A stretch of 43,369 nucleotides of DNA from Acidobacteriaceae bacterium (lineage in GTDB: Bacteria > Acidobacteriota > Terriglobia > Terriglobales > Acidobacteriaceae), in contig PKUV01000086.1 of assembly GCA_003131315.1 (NCBI GenBank), positions 19,276 to 62,644 of the forward strand. Reading direction: 5' to 3'. The notes below the pieces were generated by a model, which ran no database searches, was not told the DNA's origin, and saw only the letters and a program-made list of their open reading frames with translations. Made by a program: the position numbers and the translations under genes. Positions 8,603 to 19,931 of this stretch are shown here, piece after piece (positions within the stretch are counted from its first letter, which is position 1; every line of letters starts with the position of its first letter).

Positions 8603-8604
8603 AA

Positions 8605-10497
8605 TCACAGAATCACCCGCTCGTCTCCCACGCGCCGCGTAACCCGCTCGCGATCCAGATATTCGAGAAGTGGAATCGCATACTTGCGGCTGACTCCCGT
8701 CATGTCTTTGAAGCGGGCGACATCAATTTTCGGCGCACTATTTTTGAGCGCGGCGATCTTCTGGCGAAGATCCATGAGCGCGCTCTGGTGAAAGACAAGC
8801 TCCTCTGAAATCTTGATCAGAACTTTGTCGCGCAAAAGCAGAGTGACGATCTTCTGCGCGCGGATTTTATCCACCTTCAAACTCGCCAACACTTCTTTCA
8901 GCGACGGAACTTTCAACCCCGCAGAAGCAAACGCCTGCTCGATGATCTTCTTGGACTCGGCTTCTTCGTCTTTCATGACCACGCCGCGGCCGGGTAGGTG
9001 GACGAGTTCGCCTGCGATTTCCAGTTTCTTTTCTTCCGCCAATTTTCCCAGCACGCTGTAGAACACCTCGGGGCCAAGGTTGACCCGATCGCGCAACTCT
9101 TCTTTGCTCATCCCCGCCACAAGAGGATTCGCATCGTGAAATTTCTTGACGGCCTGAAGTGCATCCGCCTTTGCTTCCGCGTATGCCGCCGGCGCAACGA
9201 GCACCTGATTGCACCACACCAATCCGGCCTTCGCGGCCAGTTTCGCCGCTTCTTCACACCGGATGTTCATTTCTCCGGGAACGTCATCCAGACGCAGGCC
9301 GATTGCTCCCCGTCGTGCGACGCGCGCTGCCAGGACTTCTTCCGGAGAACCATCCCGCATGGTCTTGAGAAATGCGGTCGCATCTTCTACGCGTTGCTTG
9401 CGAGTCGAAGGCGTAGCATCCAGCACAACGCCTCCGCCAATGGTCACTACCGGTGAAAACTGCCGCACGATGAAGCGATCTCCGGGCAGAAGCAGCATGG
9501 GCTCGGCGAATCTCAGTTGCGCGTACGCTTCGTTGCCCGGCTTCAGCTGTTTCGCTCCATACAGGCGCGTTTCCGCGATCGTTTCCGTCGTGTACGCGTG
9601 AAAGTGCACACGTGCGCCGTCCTTGAACGGCTTCGCTGAGGGAAGAAGGGAAAGGAGCGCATCGACTCGCAACGTGGAACGAAAAGTGTCCGCGGTCGCG
9701 AGCGTCATCCCGCGCGCCAGGTCTTCGGTAGAGACTCCTGCGAGGTTCAGTGCAGTGCGCTGCCCTGCAACGGCGGATTCCGCCGTCGAGCCATGAACCT
9801 GCACTCCACGGACTCGCACGCGCTTGCCGGCGGGAAACACTTCAAGTTCTTCTTCTTTGCGGATCGTCCCTGCAACGAGAGTGCCGGTCACGACCGTGCC
9901 GAAACCTTTCATGGTGAAAACGCGGTCGATGGGAAGGCGAGCCAGCGCGGCTGAGTTTTTCGCCGCAACTTCGGAGGCGACCCGAGCGAGCGCGGATTTC
10001 AACTCGTCCAGACCTGCGCCCGTCAACGAGCTCACAGCGACCATCGGCGATTGTGCCGGATCGAGAAACGATCCGCGCACATAATCTTCCACTTCCAGTC
10101 GCACCACTTCGAGCGTCTCGGCATCCACCGCATCGGATTTTGTGAGCACGGTGATGCCGCGGCGGACCGCAAGCAGGCGGCAGATGTCGAAGTGTTCGCG
10201 AGTCTGCGGCTTGATTCCTTCATCGGCGGCAATTACCAGCAGCACCAGGTCGATGCCGCCCACGCCCGCCAGCATGTTGCGCACAAAGCGCTCGTGACCG
10301 GGGACATCGACGAAGCCCAACCGAATGCTGCTGCCATCGGGGGCGGGAAGTTCGAAGTGGGCAAAGCCGATGTCAATCGTGATTCCGCGCCGCTTTTCTT
10401 CTTCGAGGCGGTCGGCATCAATGCCGGTGAGGGCTTTCACCAGCGCAGTCTTGCCGTGATCGATATGTCCGGCGGTGCCGACGATGACGGACTTCAT
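8605..10497 (-). CDS. selB: Selenocysteine-specific translation elongation factor SelB
   Basis: Delivers Sec-tRNA to UGA codons that carry a downstream SECIS hairpin. The 630-residue product begins [17 protein letters not shown], with the P-loop GHIDHGKT, the DVPGHERFV switch region and TKSD as the guanine motif. EF-Tu-like domains II and III follow, then a C-terminal set of winged-helix repeats (for example [19 protein letters not shown] and [20 protein letters not shown]) that bind SECIS RNA. The frame is open upstream to 10662, but that extension is only the translation of the composite repeat 10517-10644. A TATACT hexamer ends 7 nt before the ATG and no ribosome site is visible, so the mRNA may be leaderless. 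selA is at 29457; no selC tRNA or selD is seen. Confidence 0.96.
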   Translation of the reverse strand: MKSVIVGTAGHIDHGKTALVKALTGIDADRLEEEKRRGITIDIGFAHFELPAPDGSSIRLGFVDVPGHERFVRNMLAGVGGIDLVLLVIAADEGIKPQTREHFDICRLLAVRRGITVLTKSDAVDAETLEVVRLEVEDYVRGSFLDPAQSPMVAVSSLTGAGLDELKSALARVASEVAAKNSAALARLPIDRVFTMKGFGTVVTGTLVAGTIRKEEELEVFPAGKRVRVRGVQVHGSTAESAVAGQRTALNLAGVSTEDLARGMTLATADTFRSTLRVDALLSLLPSAKPFKDGARVHFHAYTTETIAETRLYGAKQLKPGNEAYAQLRFAEPMLLLPGDRFIVRQFSPVVTIGGGVVLDATPSTRKQRVEDATAFLKTMRDGSPEEVLAARVARRGAIGLRLDDVPGEMNIRCEEAAKLAAKAGLVWCNQVLVAPAAYAEAKADALQAVKKFHDANPLVAGMSKEELRDRVNLGPEVFYSVLGKLAEEKKLEIAGELVHLPGRGVVMKDEEAESKKIIEQAFASAGLKVPSLKEVLASLKVDKIRAQKIVTLLLRDKVLIKISEELVFHQSALMDLRQKIAALKNSAPKIDVARFKDMTGVSRKYAIPLLEYLDRERVTRRVGDERVIL

Positions 10498-10504
10498 CTG
10501 CGAC

Positions 10505-10510
10505 AGTATA
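10505..10510 (-). promoter_or_regulatory. -10 box close to selB start
   Basis: TATACT on the minus strand with 7 nt between it and the selB ATG. The predicted transcription start would fall on or next to the ATG. No clear -35 box; upstream lies the composite repeat. Confidence 0.5.
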
Positions 10511-10516
10511 GACGGG

Positions 10517-10644
10517 TGTGTGGGGCGGACACTCTTGTCCGCCGCCTTTGATCTTGGGGTTGATCTTGATTTTTGTGTTGATCCCGATTCTTCAATTTCC
10601 AGATCAACGTCAAATGCGGCGGACAAGAGTGTCCGCTCCACACA
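10517..10644. repeat. Composite inverted repeat, selB-purL intergenic
   Basis: The arms 10517-10551 and 10610-10644 match as inverted repeats at about 33 of 35 positions. Each arm itself contains the hairpin GCGGACACTCTTGTCCGC. The 58-bp centre is A+T-richer and contains repeated TTGATC words in both orientations. The whole looks like a small transposable unit built from the common hairpin. Confidence 0.85.
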
Positions 10645-10703
10645 ACCCTGGTACGAATCCACATGCGAAAAGTTGGTTGAGATGCGACAATAAAGATTCC
10701 CCG

Positions 10704-13142
<2,439 letters not shown>

Positions 13143-13145
13143 GGT

Positions 13146-13190
13146 TGCCGGGCTTAGCCCGGCTGGACGGCCGAGGGTGGCCGTCCCTAC
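13146..13190. repeat. Double palindrome between purL and purF
   Basis: Hairpins GCCGGGC/GCCCGGC and GGACGGCC/GGCCGTCC, starting 4 nt after the purL stop. They could serve as an mRNA 3'-end or processing structure between the two genes. Confidence 0.75.
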
Positions 13191-13207
13191 GCGAGCTAGA
13201 TTGGATT

Positions 13208-13232
13208 GGCTAAGAGCTAAGAGCTAAAGGCT
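13208..13232. repeat. Short direct repeats, TAAGAGC type
   Basis: Reads GGCTAAGAGCTAAGAGCTAA then AGGCTAA: a 7-base unit repeated with small changes just before the purF start. The same type occurs at 28338-28412 and 31374-31402. Confidence 0.7.
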
Positions 13233-13241
13233 AACTGTTAA

Positions 13242-14666
13242 ATGCCGTCTTTCGACAAATTTCGTGAAGAATGTGGCGTGGTCGCCATCCACGCCCATCC
13301 CGAGGCGGAGAAGCTCGCCTATCTCGGACTCCACGCCCTCCAGCATCGCGGACAGGAATCGGCGGGCATCGTCACCTCGGACGGCGAACGCCTGCGCCAG
13401 CACAAGTCCATGGGTCTGGTTGCCGATATCTTCAGCCATGAAGTACTGACTTCTCTGCGCGGTATTCTCGCCATCGGCCACACCCGATATTCGACCGCTG
13501 GCGATTCGGCCTTGCTGAACGCCCAGCCCATCATGGTGCAGTCCAATAAGGGCAAGATCGCGATTGCTCATAATGGAAACCTGGTCAACGCTCAGGCGAT
13601 TCGCGCGAAGCTGGAGGGCCAGGGCTCGATCTTCCAAACCAACAGCGACACGGAAGTGCTGGTTCACCTGATTGCGCTCTCCCGCGAGCAGACTCTGCCG
13701 GATGCCATCGCCGACGCCCTGCGCCGCGTGGAAGGCGCGTTTTCGCTGGTGATGCTCAGCCGTGACCGTATCTTCGCCGCCCGCGATCCGCGCGGATTCC
13801 GCCCGCTGGCCATGGGCCGCATTCCGGCTCTAACCGGCGAGAAAAAAGACACGGTCGTCTTTGCCTCGGAAACCTGCGCTTTTGATTTGCTCGGCGCGAT
13901 CTACGAACGCGACGTCAAACCCGGCGAACTGGTCATCGTTGGGCCCGAAGGCATCAGCTCGCGTTTTTACTCCCCGTCTCCGGCGCTGTCGAGCTGCATC
14001 TTTGAACACGTTTATTTTTCGCGTCCCGACAGTCTGGTGTTTGGCCGGTCGGTCGATCAAAGCCGCGACGCCATGGGACGCCAGCTCGCGCGGGAAGCTC
14101 CGGTGGATGCCGATATCGTGGTTCCAGTCCCTGATTCCGGCAATACCGCGGCCATCGGATACGCCGCCGAAAGTGGCATTCCTTTTCGCCTTGGCCTCAT
14201 CCGCAACCACTACATCGGACGTACTTTCATCGAGCCGCAACAGTCCGTGCGCGACTTCGGCGTGAAGCTGAAACTGAACGCCATTCGCAGCCTGATCGAG
14301 GGCAAACGAGTGATTCTGGTGGACGACTCCATTGTGCGCGGCACCACCAGCAAGAAGATCGTCCGCATGATTCGTAACGCAGGCGCGAAGGAAGTCCACA
14401 TGCGGATTTCCTGCCCGCCGACCATCTCGCCCTGCTTCTATGGAGTGGATACGCCTTCAAAAAAAGAACTCATCGCCGCCAACAAGACGATCGAGCAGAT
14501 TCGCGACTACATCGTCGCCGACTCACTCGCCTATCTCTCGCTGGAAGGTCTTAAGAAAGCTTGCGCGGACGGAGAAACAACCACTTACTGCTCCGCCTGC
14601 TATACGGGAAACTACCCCACCAAGATCGACGTGGAAGAGATCCTGCCAGCAGCCGCCTCGCGATAG
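13242..14666 (+). CDS. purF: Amidophosphoribosyltransferase PurF
   Basis: Commits PRPP to purine synthesis, replacing pyrophosphate with ammonia from glutamine. The 474-residue product has a short leader MPSFDKFREE followed by Cys11, the nucleophile exposed after propeptide cleavage in this Ntn-hydrolase class. The glutaminase blocks LGLHALQHRGQESAGI and GHTRYST are present, then the PRPP loop VILVDDSIVRGTTS. Late cysteines (CFYGVDTP, YCSACYTG) fit the [4Fe-4S] type of PurF. The ATG at 13242 has only a weak AAAGG upstream. It probably shares a transcript with purL across a 99-bp gap filled by a palindrome and short repeats. Confidence 0.97.
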   Translation: MPSFDKFREECGVVAIHAHPEAEKLAYLGLHALQHRGQESAGIVTSDGERLRQHKSMGLVADIFSHEVLTSLRGILAIGHTRYSTAGDSALLNAQPIMVQSNKGKIAIAHNGNLVNAQAIRAKLEGQGSIFQTNSDTEVLVHLIALSREQTLPDAIADALRRVEGAFSLVMLSRDRIFAARDPRGFRPLAMGRIPALTGEKKDTVVFASETCAFDLLGAIYERDVKPGELVIVGPEGISSRFYSPSPALSSCIFEHVYFSRPDSLVFGRSVDQSRDAMGRQLAREAPVDADIVVPVPDSGNTAAIGYAAESGIPFRLGLIRNHYIGRTFIEPQQSVRDFGVKLKLNAIRSLIEGKRVILVDDSIVRGTTSKKIVRMIRNAGAKEVHMRISCPPTISPCFYGVDTPSKKELIAANKTIEQIRDYIVADSLAYLSLEGLKKACADGETTTYCSACYTGNYPTKIDVEEILPAAASR

Positions 14667-14822
14667 TGTCGCGTCCCGTAGATTAGGAACATAAGTTTGA
14701 ATTGTCATCTTGAGCGGACGTAGGGACAGCCGCCCCCGGCTGTCCGGCCGGGCGAAGCCCCGCCACGCTCGCTTCGCTCCAGATGACAGGGTGGATTTAT
14801 GCTACGAAAAGCTCCTGTTTGG
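14667..14822. mobile_element. MITE-like element, copy 1, with nested palindrome
   Basis: Begins directly after the purF stop codon. The left part has ATTGTCATCTTGAGCG; the right part has CGCTTCGCTCCAGATGACA and GGTGGATTTATGC. The outer ends match copies at 19701 and 24811 in inverted order. The interior is filled by a different element, the hairpin pair GGGACAGCC/GGCTGTCC and GGCCGGGC/GCCCCGCC (about 14721-14764). No coding capacity. Confidence 0.7.
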
Positions 14823-14999
14823 GAGCGCAAATTGCGACCTCAAAGATTTGCTAGACCTTCCCCCGTGTCTCTGCACGATTTGTGCAAACTTTGTGCCTCT
14901 CTGGAGGGAATGTGCTCTCCGCTTCACTTGAGAGGTGCAAGGCGCGCCATCCGAATGGTATTCTTTCCGGCAGACGACCTTGTGTCGCTTGCAATTGTA

Positions 15000-15443
15000 A
15001 TGACGAAAGTGTTTTCAATTTTCGGGTCAAGTTCAAGGCCGCATCTGGGTCCTTTCGAGCAGCAGGTGCTGCAAAAGCTTTGGTCGCATGGCAGCGCCAC
15101 GGTTCGCGAACTGCTTGCGGATGGCAAGATCCGTCAGGCCTATACCACGGTGATGACGACCGTGGACCGTCTCTACAAGAAGGGCCTGCTCGACCGCGTC
15201 GCCGAAGGAAGGGCGTTTCGCTACACTCCGCGCCACACTGCCGAAGAACTGCAACGGGTCGCGGCGCTGGAGGGCATCCGGCAATTGCTGGGATCTGGCG
15301 ACACTTCCTCGCTGCCTCTCTCGTATCTGGTGGAAGCGCTCAGCGCCCATGATGCGCAACTGCTGGATGAGTTGCAACTCCTGGTAGAACGTAAACGCCG
15401 CGAACTCCAGAGTCGCGAAACCAAGGGCCGGGAGCGACGCTGA
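15000..15443 (+). CDS. BlaI/MecI/CopY-family transcriptional repressor
   Basis: A 147-residue winged-helix repressor. The DNA-binding part is residues about 14-75 (LGPFEQQVLQKLWSHGSATV then TTVMTTVDRLYKKGLLDRV), with a C-terminal dimerisation helix bundle. Family members are cleaved by a partner membrane peptidase of the BlaR/MecR (M56) type, and such a gene follows with its ATG overlapping this stop (TGATG). The ATG at 15000 is chosen because the N-terminus then matches the family; the frame upstream to 14799 runs into repeat-derived sequence. What signal it responds to is not shown by the sequence. The TonB-type receptor downstream is a plausible target by position. Confidence 0.93.
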   Translation: MTKVFSIFGSSSRPHLGPFEQQVLQKLWSHGSATVRELLADGKIRQAYTTVMTTVDRLYKKGLLDRVAEGRAFRYTPRHTAEELQRVAALEGIRQLLGSGDTSSLPLSYLVEALSAHDAQLLDELQLLVERKRRELQSRETKGRERR

Positions 15444-16381
15444 TGTTTGCCCTGCGCGGAATCGCCGTCTCGCTTACTTTCTTCGTCCTGCTCTACTGTC
15501 TGCTATCGGCGCTGGTAGCAGTCGCATGGCGCTCGCTGAAGTTGCTGCATGCGACGGGACAGAGCCTGGCCGGTTTGCTCTTCACGTTGCGGGTTCTCCC
15601 GTTAGCGGCTTCCGTTGTCATTACATTCGCTTTTGTAGTGCCGTCATTTCAGTTACTGGAACCCCGCTCGATTGATGAGGGAATGGGCGCGATGCCGCTC
15701 GCACTGGGCGTTTGCGCTCTCTTGCTGATTGCCTGCGGCTGCTTCCGCGTGATCGCCGCCCAGACTAGGACTTCTCGTGTGGTGGCGCGCTGGCTGGAAG
15801 GCGCGCATCCTCTGGATGCCGGTGCGCAGACAGTGACGTTTCGGTCCAGGCGCGAGGCTCCACCACTCACGCTGGTGGGTGTCCGCAAAGCGAGAGTGCT
15901 GGTTTCAGAATCCACGGTTGCGCTTCTAAGTCATGACGAACTGCACATTGCGCTCAAGCATGAACTCGCGCACATGCGATCTCGCGACAACCTGAAGAAA
16001 CTCATCTTCCGTTTTTGTCCCTTCCCCGGCATGGCCAAGCTGGAAAGTGCCTGGTCACAAGCCGCGGAACTGGCCGCCGATGATGCGGCGGTCTCGAATC
16101 TGGACGACGCCATTGACCTGGCCGCAGCCCTGGTCAAGCTCTCCCGCCTGGTTCCTGTCGAAGCCGCTCCGGTTTGCACCGTGGGCTTCGTGACCGGATC
16201 CATCAGCGCGCGCGTGGCGCGCCTGCTTGCCTGGGATGAAGCCGGCAAAGCCCAGCAGACCCGAATTCGCCCGTGGTGGTACGCCGTTCCGCCGGTTCTG
16301 GCAGCTCTGGCGTGCGTCTTTGCCACCTACGGCCCCGCTCTCGCGCTGACGCATGAAGTTACCGAGTGGCTTGTCCGCTAG
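15443..16381 (+). CDS. M56-family (BlaR1/MecR1-like) membrane metallopeptidase
   Basis: The 312-residue integral membrane peptidase has hydrophobic segments near residues 8-30, 45-70, 80-100 and 272-292. The zinc site HELAH is at residues 173-177 and the downstream AAELAADDAAV supplies the expected third ligand region. It lacks the extracellular penicillin-binding domain of true BlaR1, ending soon after the last membrane segment, so any signal must come from another protein or from the membrane. Its start overlaps the stop of the repressor by one base, so the pair is co-translated. Likely role: cleave the repressor and release its regulon. Confidence 0.92.
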   Translation: MFALRGIAVSLTFFVLLYCLLSALVAVAWRSLKLLHATGQSLAGLLFTLRVLPLAASVVITFAFVVPSFQLLEPRSIDEGMGAMPLALGVCALLLIACGCFRVIAAQTRTSRVVARWLEGAHPLDAGAQTVTFRSRREAPPLTLVGVRKARVLVSESTVALLSHDELHIALKHELAHMRSRDNLKKLIFRFCPFPGMAKLESAWSQAAELAADDAAVSNLDDAIDLAAALVKLSRLVPVEAAPVCTVGFVTGSISARVARLLAWDEAGKAQQTRIRPWWYAVPPVLAALACVFATYGPALALTHEVTEWLVR

Positions 16382-16480
16382 CAGGCTGCGGAAAAAGCCC
16401 AGCTTCGTATCAGGGCATCGCTTTAGCGATGCCGCGAATCCCTCGAAATCAACGGCCCCTTTAGGGGCTCGATGCGGCCC
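16382..16480. repeat. Palindromes after the M56 gene
   Basis: GGCATCGC/GCGATGCC with loop TTTA (16414-16433), then GCCCCTTTAGGGGC (about 16455-16468). They lie just after the M56 gene stop and before the TonB-type receptor gene. The rest of the gap to 16661 shows no gene. Confidence 0.7.
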
Positions 16481-16661
16481 GCTAACCCTTCCCACCTGCC
16501 CTCAGAGTGCTCTTCTCGCCACCCATTTCGACACCACTATCTCTGGTAGTAGCTGGCGCGTCCCGTTAGTCTCGATGAGCTAGTCCGCTTCGCCGCGCGG
16601 GCCATTTCCCCTTAGCAAGTCTGAACAGCGGCAATCCCTAAGTCCGTTGGATGGTTTCTTC

Positions 16662-19600
16662 ATGCTCGCCAGGTTTTCATTCTCTGAAATACGCAGATCG
16701 AATTGGCTGATCTGCGCCGCTATCCTCCTGATCTTCGTCGCTGTCCCTTCGCTCCTGCGCGCCCAGAATCCGAACGGCGCGCTTCGTGGAGAGGTTCAGG
16801 ACGCGAGCGCCGCGCGAGTGGCGGGCGCTCGGGTCGTCGTGCTTTCAAACGGCTCTTCCATCACCCGCGAGGCTGCGGCAGACGCTCGGGGAGAGTTTCG
16901 CATCGACGGCCTGCTGCCCGGTTCCTATCGCGTCACCGTGACGGCCAAAGGTTTTTCCCCGGCCTCTGCCGATGTGGATGTCGCGGTCAGCCTGGTGCGC
17001 GATGTCACCGTCACGCTCAAACCGGAAAGCGGGCGCGAGACGGTGAATGTGAAGGGCAATCCTTCCTCGATCACGACCGAGTCGATTGACACGGCGAGCG
17101 CGGTGCATCAGGGCGTAGTCACCAGCCGCGACCTGGAAACTCTTCCGCTCGCGGCACGCAGCTTCGCCAACATCGCGTACCTCGTGCCCGGAACCGAGCC
17201 CGTCGAGCCTTCCGACCCCACCAAGGCGCGCATCACCGCCGTTGCCACCGGCGGAAGTTCCGGCTTGAACAACGACCTGTCGGTTGACGGCGGCGACAAC
17301 TCCGACGACTGGATCGGCGGCTTCCTGCAAAATTTCTCGCCCGACGCAATTCAGGAATTTGCCGTGCGCACCGCGAATGAAGACGCAGACACCGGCGGGA
17401 CCACTGCCGGCTCCGTCGTGATCACCACCAAGCACGGCACCAACGAGTGGCACGGCGACGCCGCTTTCTACGAGCGCGCGGCGCAACTCAACGCCCGGTT
17501 TCCGATTGAGAATCCCGCACCTAATCCCAAACAGCCGTTCTCCCGCCAGAATTACGTGGGTACCATTGGCGGCCCGCTCGCAAAGGACAAAGTCTGGTTC
17601 TTCGCTTCATTCGAGCATGTGCATGAAAATGCCAGTATCGCCTACAGCCCTGCCAGCACCGCGCAATTCGATGCGCTGGCGCAACTGGCCGCGGATGGCC
17701 TGATTCCTGGCGTCCCACCCATCGCCGTCCCCCAAAACGTTCCTATTCCCTTCCGCGACTACATCAGCTCGCTGCGTTTTGACTGGGCGCAGACTTCGAA
17801 GTCGCAGTGGTTCCTGCGCACCTCCCAAGACAGCTACCTCACGCACAACGCCCTGGTGCAGCAGGCAACGCTGCCCTCCACCGGACTGACCACGCATAAC
17901 AACTACTGGAACACGGTGCTCAGCAATACTTATGCTTTCAGTCCGACCTGGCTCGGCAACTTGGTCCTCAATGCCAGCCTGTTGCACCTCACCCAGACGC
18001 GTAACTCGGATCTGGGCTTCGCTCTGGCGTTTCCCTTCAGCTCGACAGCGCTGACCGTCTCCGGCTTCGAAACTTTCGGCGACAACCAGTTCGCTACTCC
18101 CATCACTTTGTTTCCGACCCTGCGCAATCAGGACAAATACCAGGTGCGCTACGACCTGAGCCACACTGCGGGAAGTCACGCCCTCAAGTTCGGAGTCAAT
18201 TTCATTCACGAACCGGTGCTCGGCGGCGCGTTTGCCGCCACGGCCGAGAGCTTCACCCAATTCGTGTTGAATCCTGCGGACTATTTCGATCCCACGATCA
18301 ACCCCAATGGCCTTACGCAGTTTTCCGCCGATCTGACCTGCGCTGTGGTCGACGGCGTAGAACCGACACCGAATACCTCCTGCTCATTCACTCCCGCCGG
18401 CGACGGCAGCTTTTCGCAGAACGTTCAGCGACTCGGACTCTACGCCCAGGACTCCTGGCGCGTTTCGCACCACCTGACGGTTAACTACGGTTTGCGTTAT
18501 CAGACGACCTTCGGACTATTCACCGCTTCAGGCCGCAGTCAACTGGAGAATCCCGCTTACCTCACACTGAAAGCCCTGGGCGTTAACCTGATCAACGGCG
18601 CACCACACGACTACCGCAAGCAGATCGCGCCGCGCCTCGGAATCGCCTACTCTCCCGGTGGCAGTGAGAAGACCGTGATTCGCGCCGGCTTCGGCCTGTA
18701 CTACAACGATCTGGCGCAGGGCGGATGGGCCGCTGCGTTCCAGGGGGTCAACAATTCCTCAGCCGGAACTTGTTGTCTGAATCCCGGGGACCCCGGTGCT
18801 CTCATCGATCCCAATTACAAAACTCCATACGCGCTTCACGCCACGGCAGGCGTCCAACATGCGTTCAACGAACACTGGACCTTCAGCGCCGATTACACGC
18901 ACGAGCAGGGCAATCATGGGTATCGCGGCTACAACTACACGCCTGGAGTCAACATTGATCCTAATGCTCCCAGCCTCGCCGTCTTCCGCTCCGACAACCG
19001 CTCCAGTTACAACGCGCTCATGTTGCGAGTGCAAGGCAATGTCACCCGCCACTTCAACCTGACTGCGCACTACACGCTCGCCAAGGCACAAACCTGGGGC
19101 TGCGTCCTCGGCGAACTCTTCGACTATGTGAATGGCGTTTGCGATCCGCTGAATGCCTTCGGCCCCGGCGACTACGGCCCGTCCGGCGAAGACGTTCGCC
19201 ACCGCTTTGTGCTCGCCGGCACTGTGCACGTCCCCGGCGGTTTCGAATTGACCACCCTCACCCAGGCCGAAAGCGCCCGCCCCTACACCATTACCAACCA
19301 GGGCGGCAGCGGCCGCATTTCCGTGAACGGAGTCCCGACCCGCCTCGACGATTTCCGCGGAACGCCCTACATCCAGGTGGACATGCGCGTCAGCCGCCCC
19401 ATCAAGATCGGCGATCGCTGGCAGGTTAACCCGTTCGCCGAGTTCTTCAACCTCTTCAACCGCAACAACCCCGGCGCGAACTTCGTAGCCAACGTGGCCG
19501 CGCTTCCCGTCCCCCCCGACCAGATTGCAAGCGGCAACGTTACCTGCATCTGCACGGTTGCGGACTGCTCTGTAACCCAGCCCGTCACCAGCCTGAAGCA

Positions 19601-19700
19601 GCTCGAAATACCCTCGGGCGGTTTGGGAGATTTCTTCGGCCCCGGCACCACGGTTGGAATTCCGTTCGCCGCGCAACTCGGCGTTCGGGTGACGTTCTAA
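16662..19700 (+). CDS. TonB-dependent receptor-like protein with carboxypeptidase-regulatory domain (Oar-like)
   Basis: Large outer-membrane protein of about 1012 residues. Order: signal peptide (LICAAILLIFVAVPSLLRAQ), an Ig-like carboxypeptidase-regulatory domain (about residues 25-110, with GALRGEVQDASAARVAGARV and GEFRIDGLLPGSYRVTV), a plug-like region (YLVPGTEPV, SVDGGDNSDDWIGG), then a long barrel with repeated aromatic strands and the terminal strand QLGVRVTF. Acidobacteria carry many such proteins, thought to take up oligosaccharides or peptides; the substrate here is unknown. The ATG at 16662 is preferred; a TTG at 16647 is also in frame. The BlaI/M56 pair upstream on the same strand may control it. 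A MITE-like element starts at the base after its stop. Confidence 0.92.
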   Translation: MLARFSFSEIRRSNWLICAAILLIFVAVPSLLRAQNPNGALRGEVQDASAARVAGARVVVLSNGSSITREAAADARGEFRIDGLLPGSYRVTVTAKGFSPASADVDVAVSLVRDVTVTLKPESGRETVNVKGNPSSITTESIDTASAVHQGVVTSRDLETLPLAARSFANIAYLVPGTEPVEPSDPTKARITAVATGGSSGLNNDLSVDGGDNSDDWIGGFLQNFSPDAIQEFAVRTANEDADTGGTTAGSVVITTKHGTNEWHGDAAFYERAAQLNARFPIENPAPNPKQPFSRQNYVGTIGGPLAKDKVWFFASFEHVHENASIAYSPASTAQFDALAQLAADGLIPGVPPIAVPQNVPIPFRDYISSLRFDWAQTSKSQWFLRTSQDSYLTHNALVQQATLPSTGLTTHNNYWNTVLSNTYAFSPTWLGNLVLNASLLHLTQTRNSDLGFALAFPFSSTALTVSGFETFGDNQFATPITLFPTLRNQDKYQVRYDLSHTAGSHALKFGVNFIHEPVLGGAFAATAESFTQFVLNPADYFDPTINPNGLTQFSADLTCAVVDGVEPTPNTSCSFTPAGDGSFSQNVQRLGLYAQDSWRVSHHLTVNYGLRYQTTFGLFTASGRSQLENPAYLTLKALGVNLINGAPHDYRKQIAPRLGIAYSPGGSEKTVIRAGFGLYYNDLAQGGWAAAFQGVNNSSAGTCCLNPGDPGALIDPNYKTPYALHATAGVQHAFNEHWTFSADYTHEQGNHGYRGYNYTPGVNIDPNAPSLAVFRSDNRSSYNALMLRVQGNVTRHFNLTAHYTLAKAQTWGCVLGELFDYVNGVCDPLNAFGPGDYGPSGEDVRHRFVLAGTVHVPGGFELTTLTQAESARPYTITNQGGSGRISVNGVPTRLDDFRGTPYIQVDMRVSRPIKIGDRWQVNPFAEFFNLFNRNNPGANFVANVAALPVPPDQIASGNVTCICTVADCSVTQPVTSLKQLEIPSGGLGDFFGPGTTVGIPFAAQLGVRVTF

Positions 19701-19852
19701 GTGGTGTCCCGCAACCTCGAGGCATAAATCCACACTGTCATCCTGAGCGAAGCGAAGGACCTGTGTATTTGCGTGCGCCATGCATAGATCTTTCGCTTCG
19801 CTCAACATGACAGCCCAAACTTATGCCGCGACTGTGCGGACAATGCACCAGG
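19701..19852. mobile_element. MITE-like element, copy 2
   Basis: Starts at the first base after the TonB-receptor stop. Left end GTGGTGTCCCGCAA; left inner arm CTGTCATCCTGAGCGAAGCG; right inner arm CGCTTCGCTCAACATGACAG; right end CAATGCACCAGG. The terminal inverted repeats are about 60 bp and imperfect. No coding capacity. Confidence 0.75.
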
Positions 19853-19931
19853 ATTTTGGGGACAATCGACATCTCAGCGGCGTGTTCGTGGGGAACGCGG
19901 CGTCGCATGAGATCACGAGGGGCTCACAGTT

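Noticed and set aside
14979-15005. BlaI operator dyad just before the repressor start
   Set aside because: CAATTG is a central palindrome, but the flanking bases do not form a dyad on alignment, so no operator is claimed.
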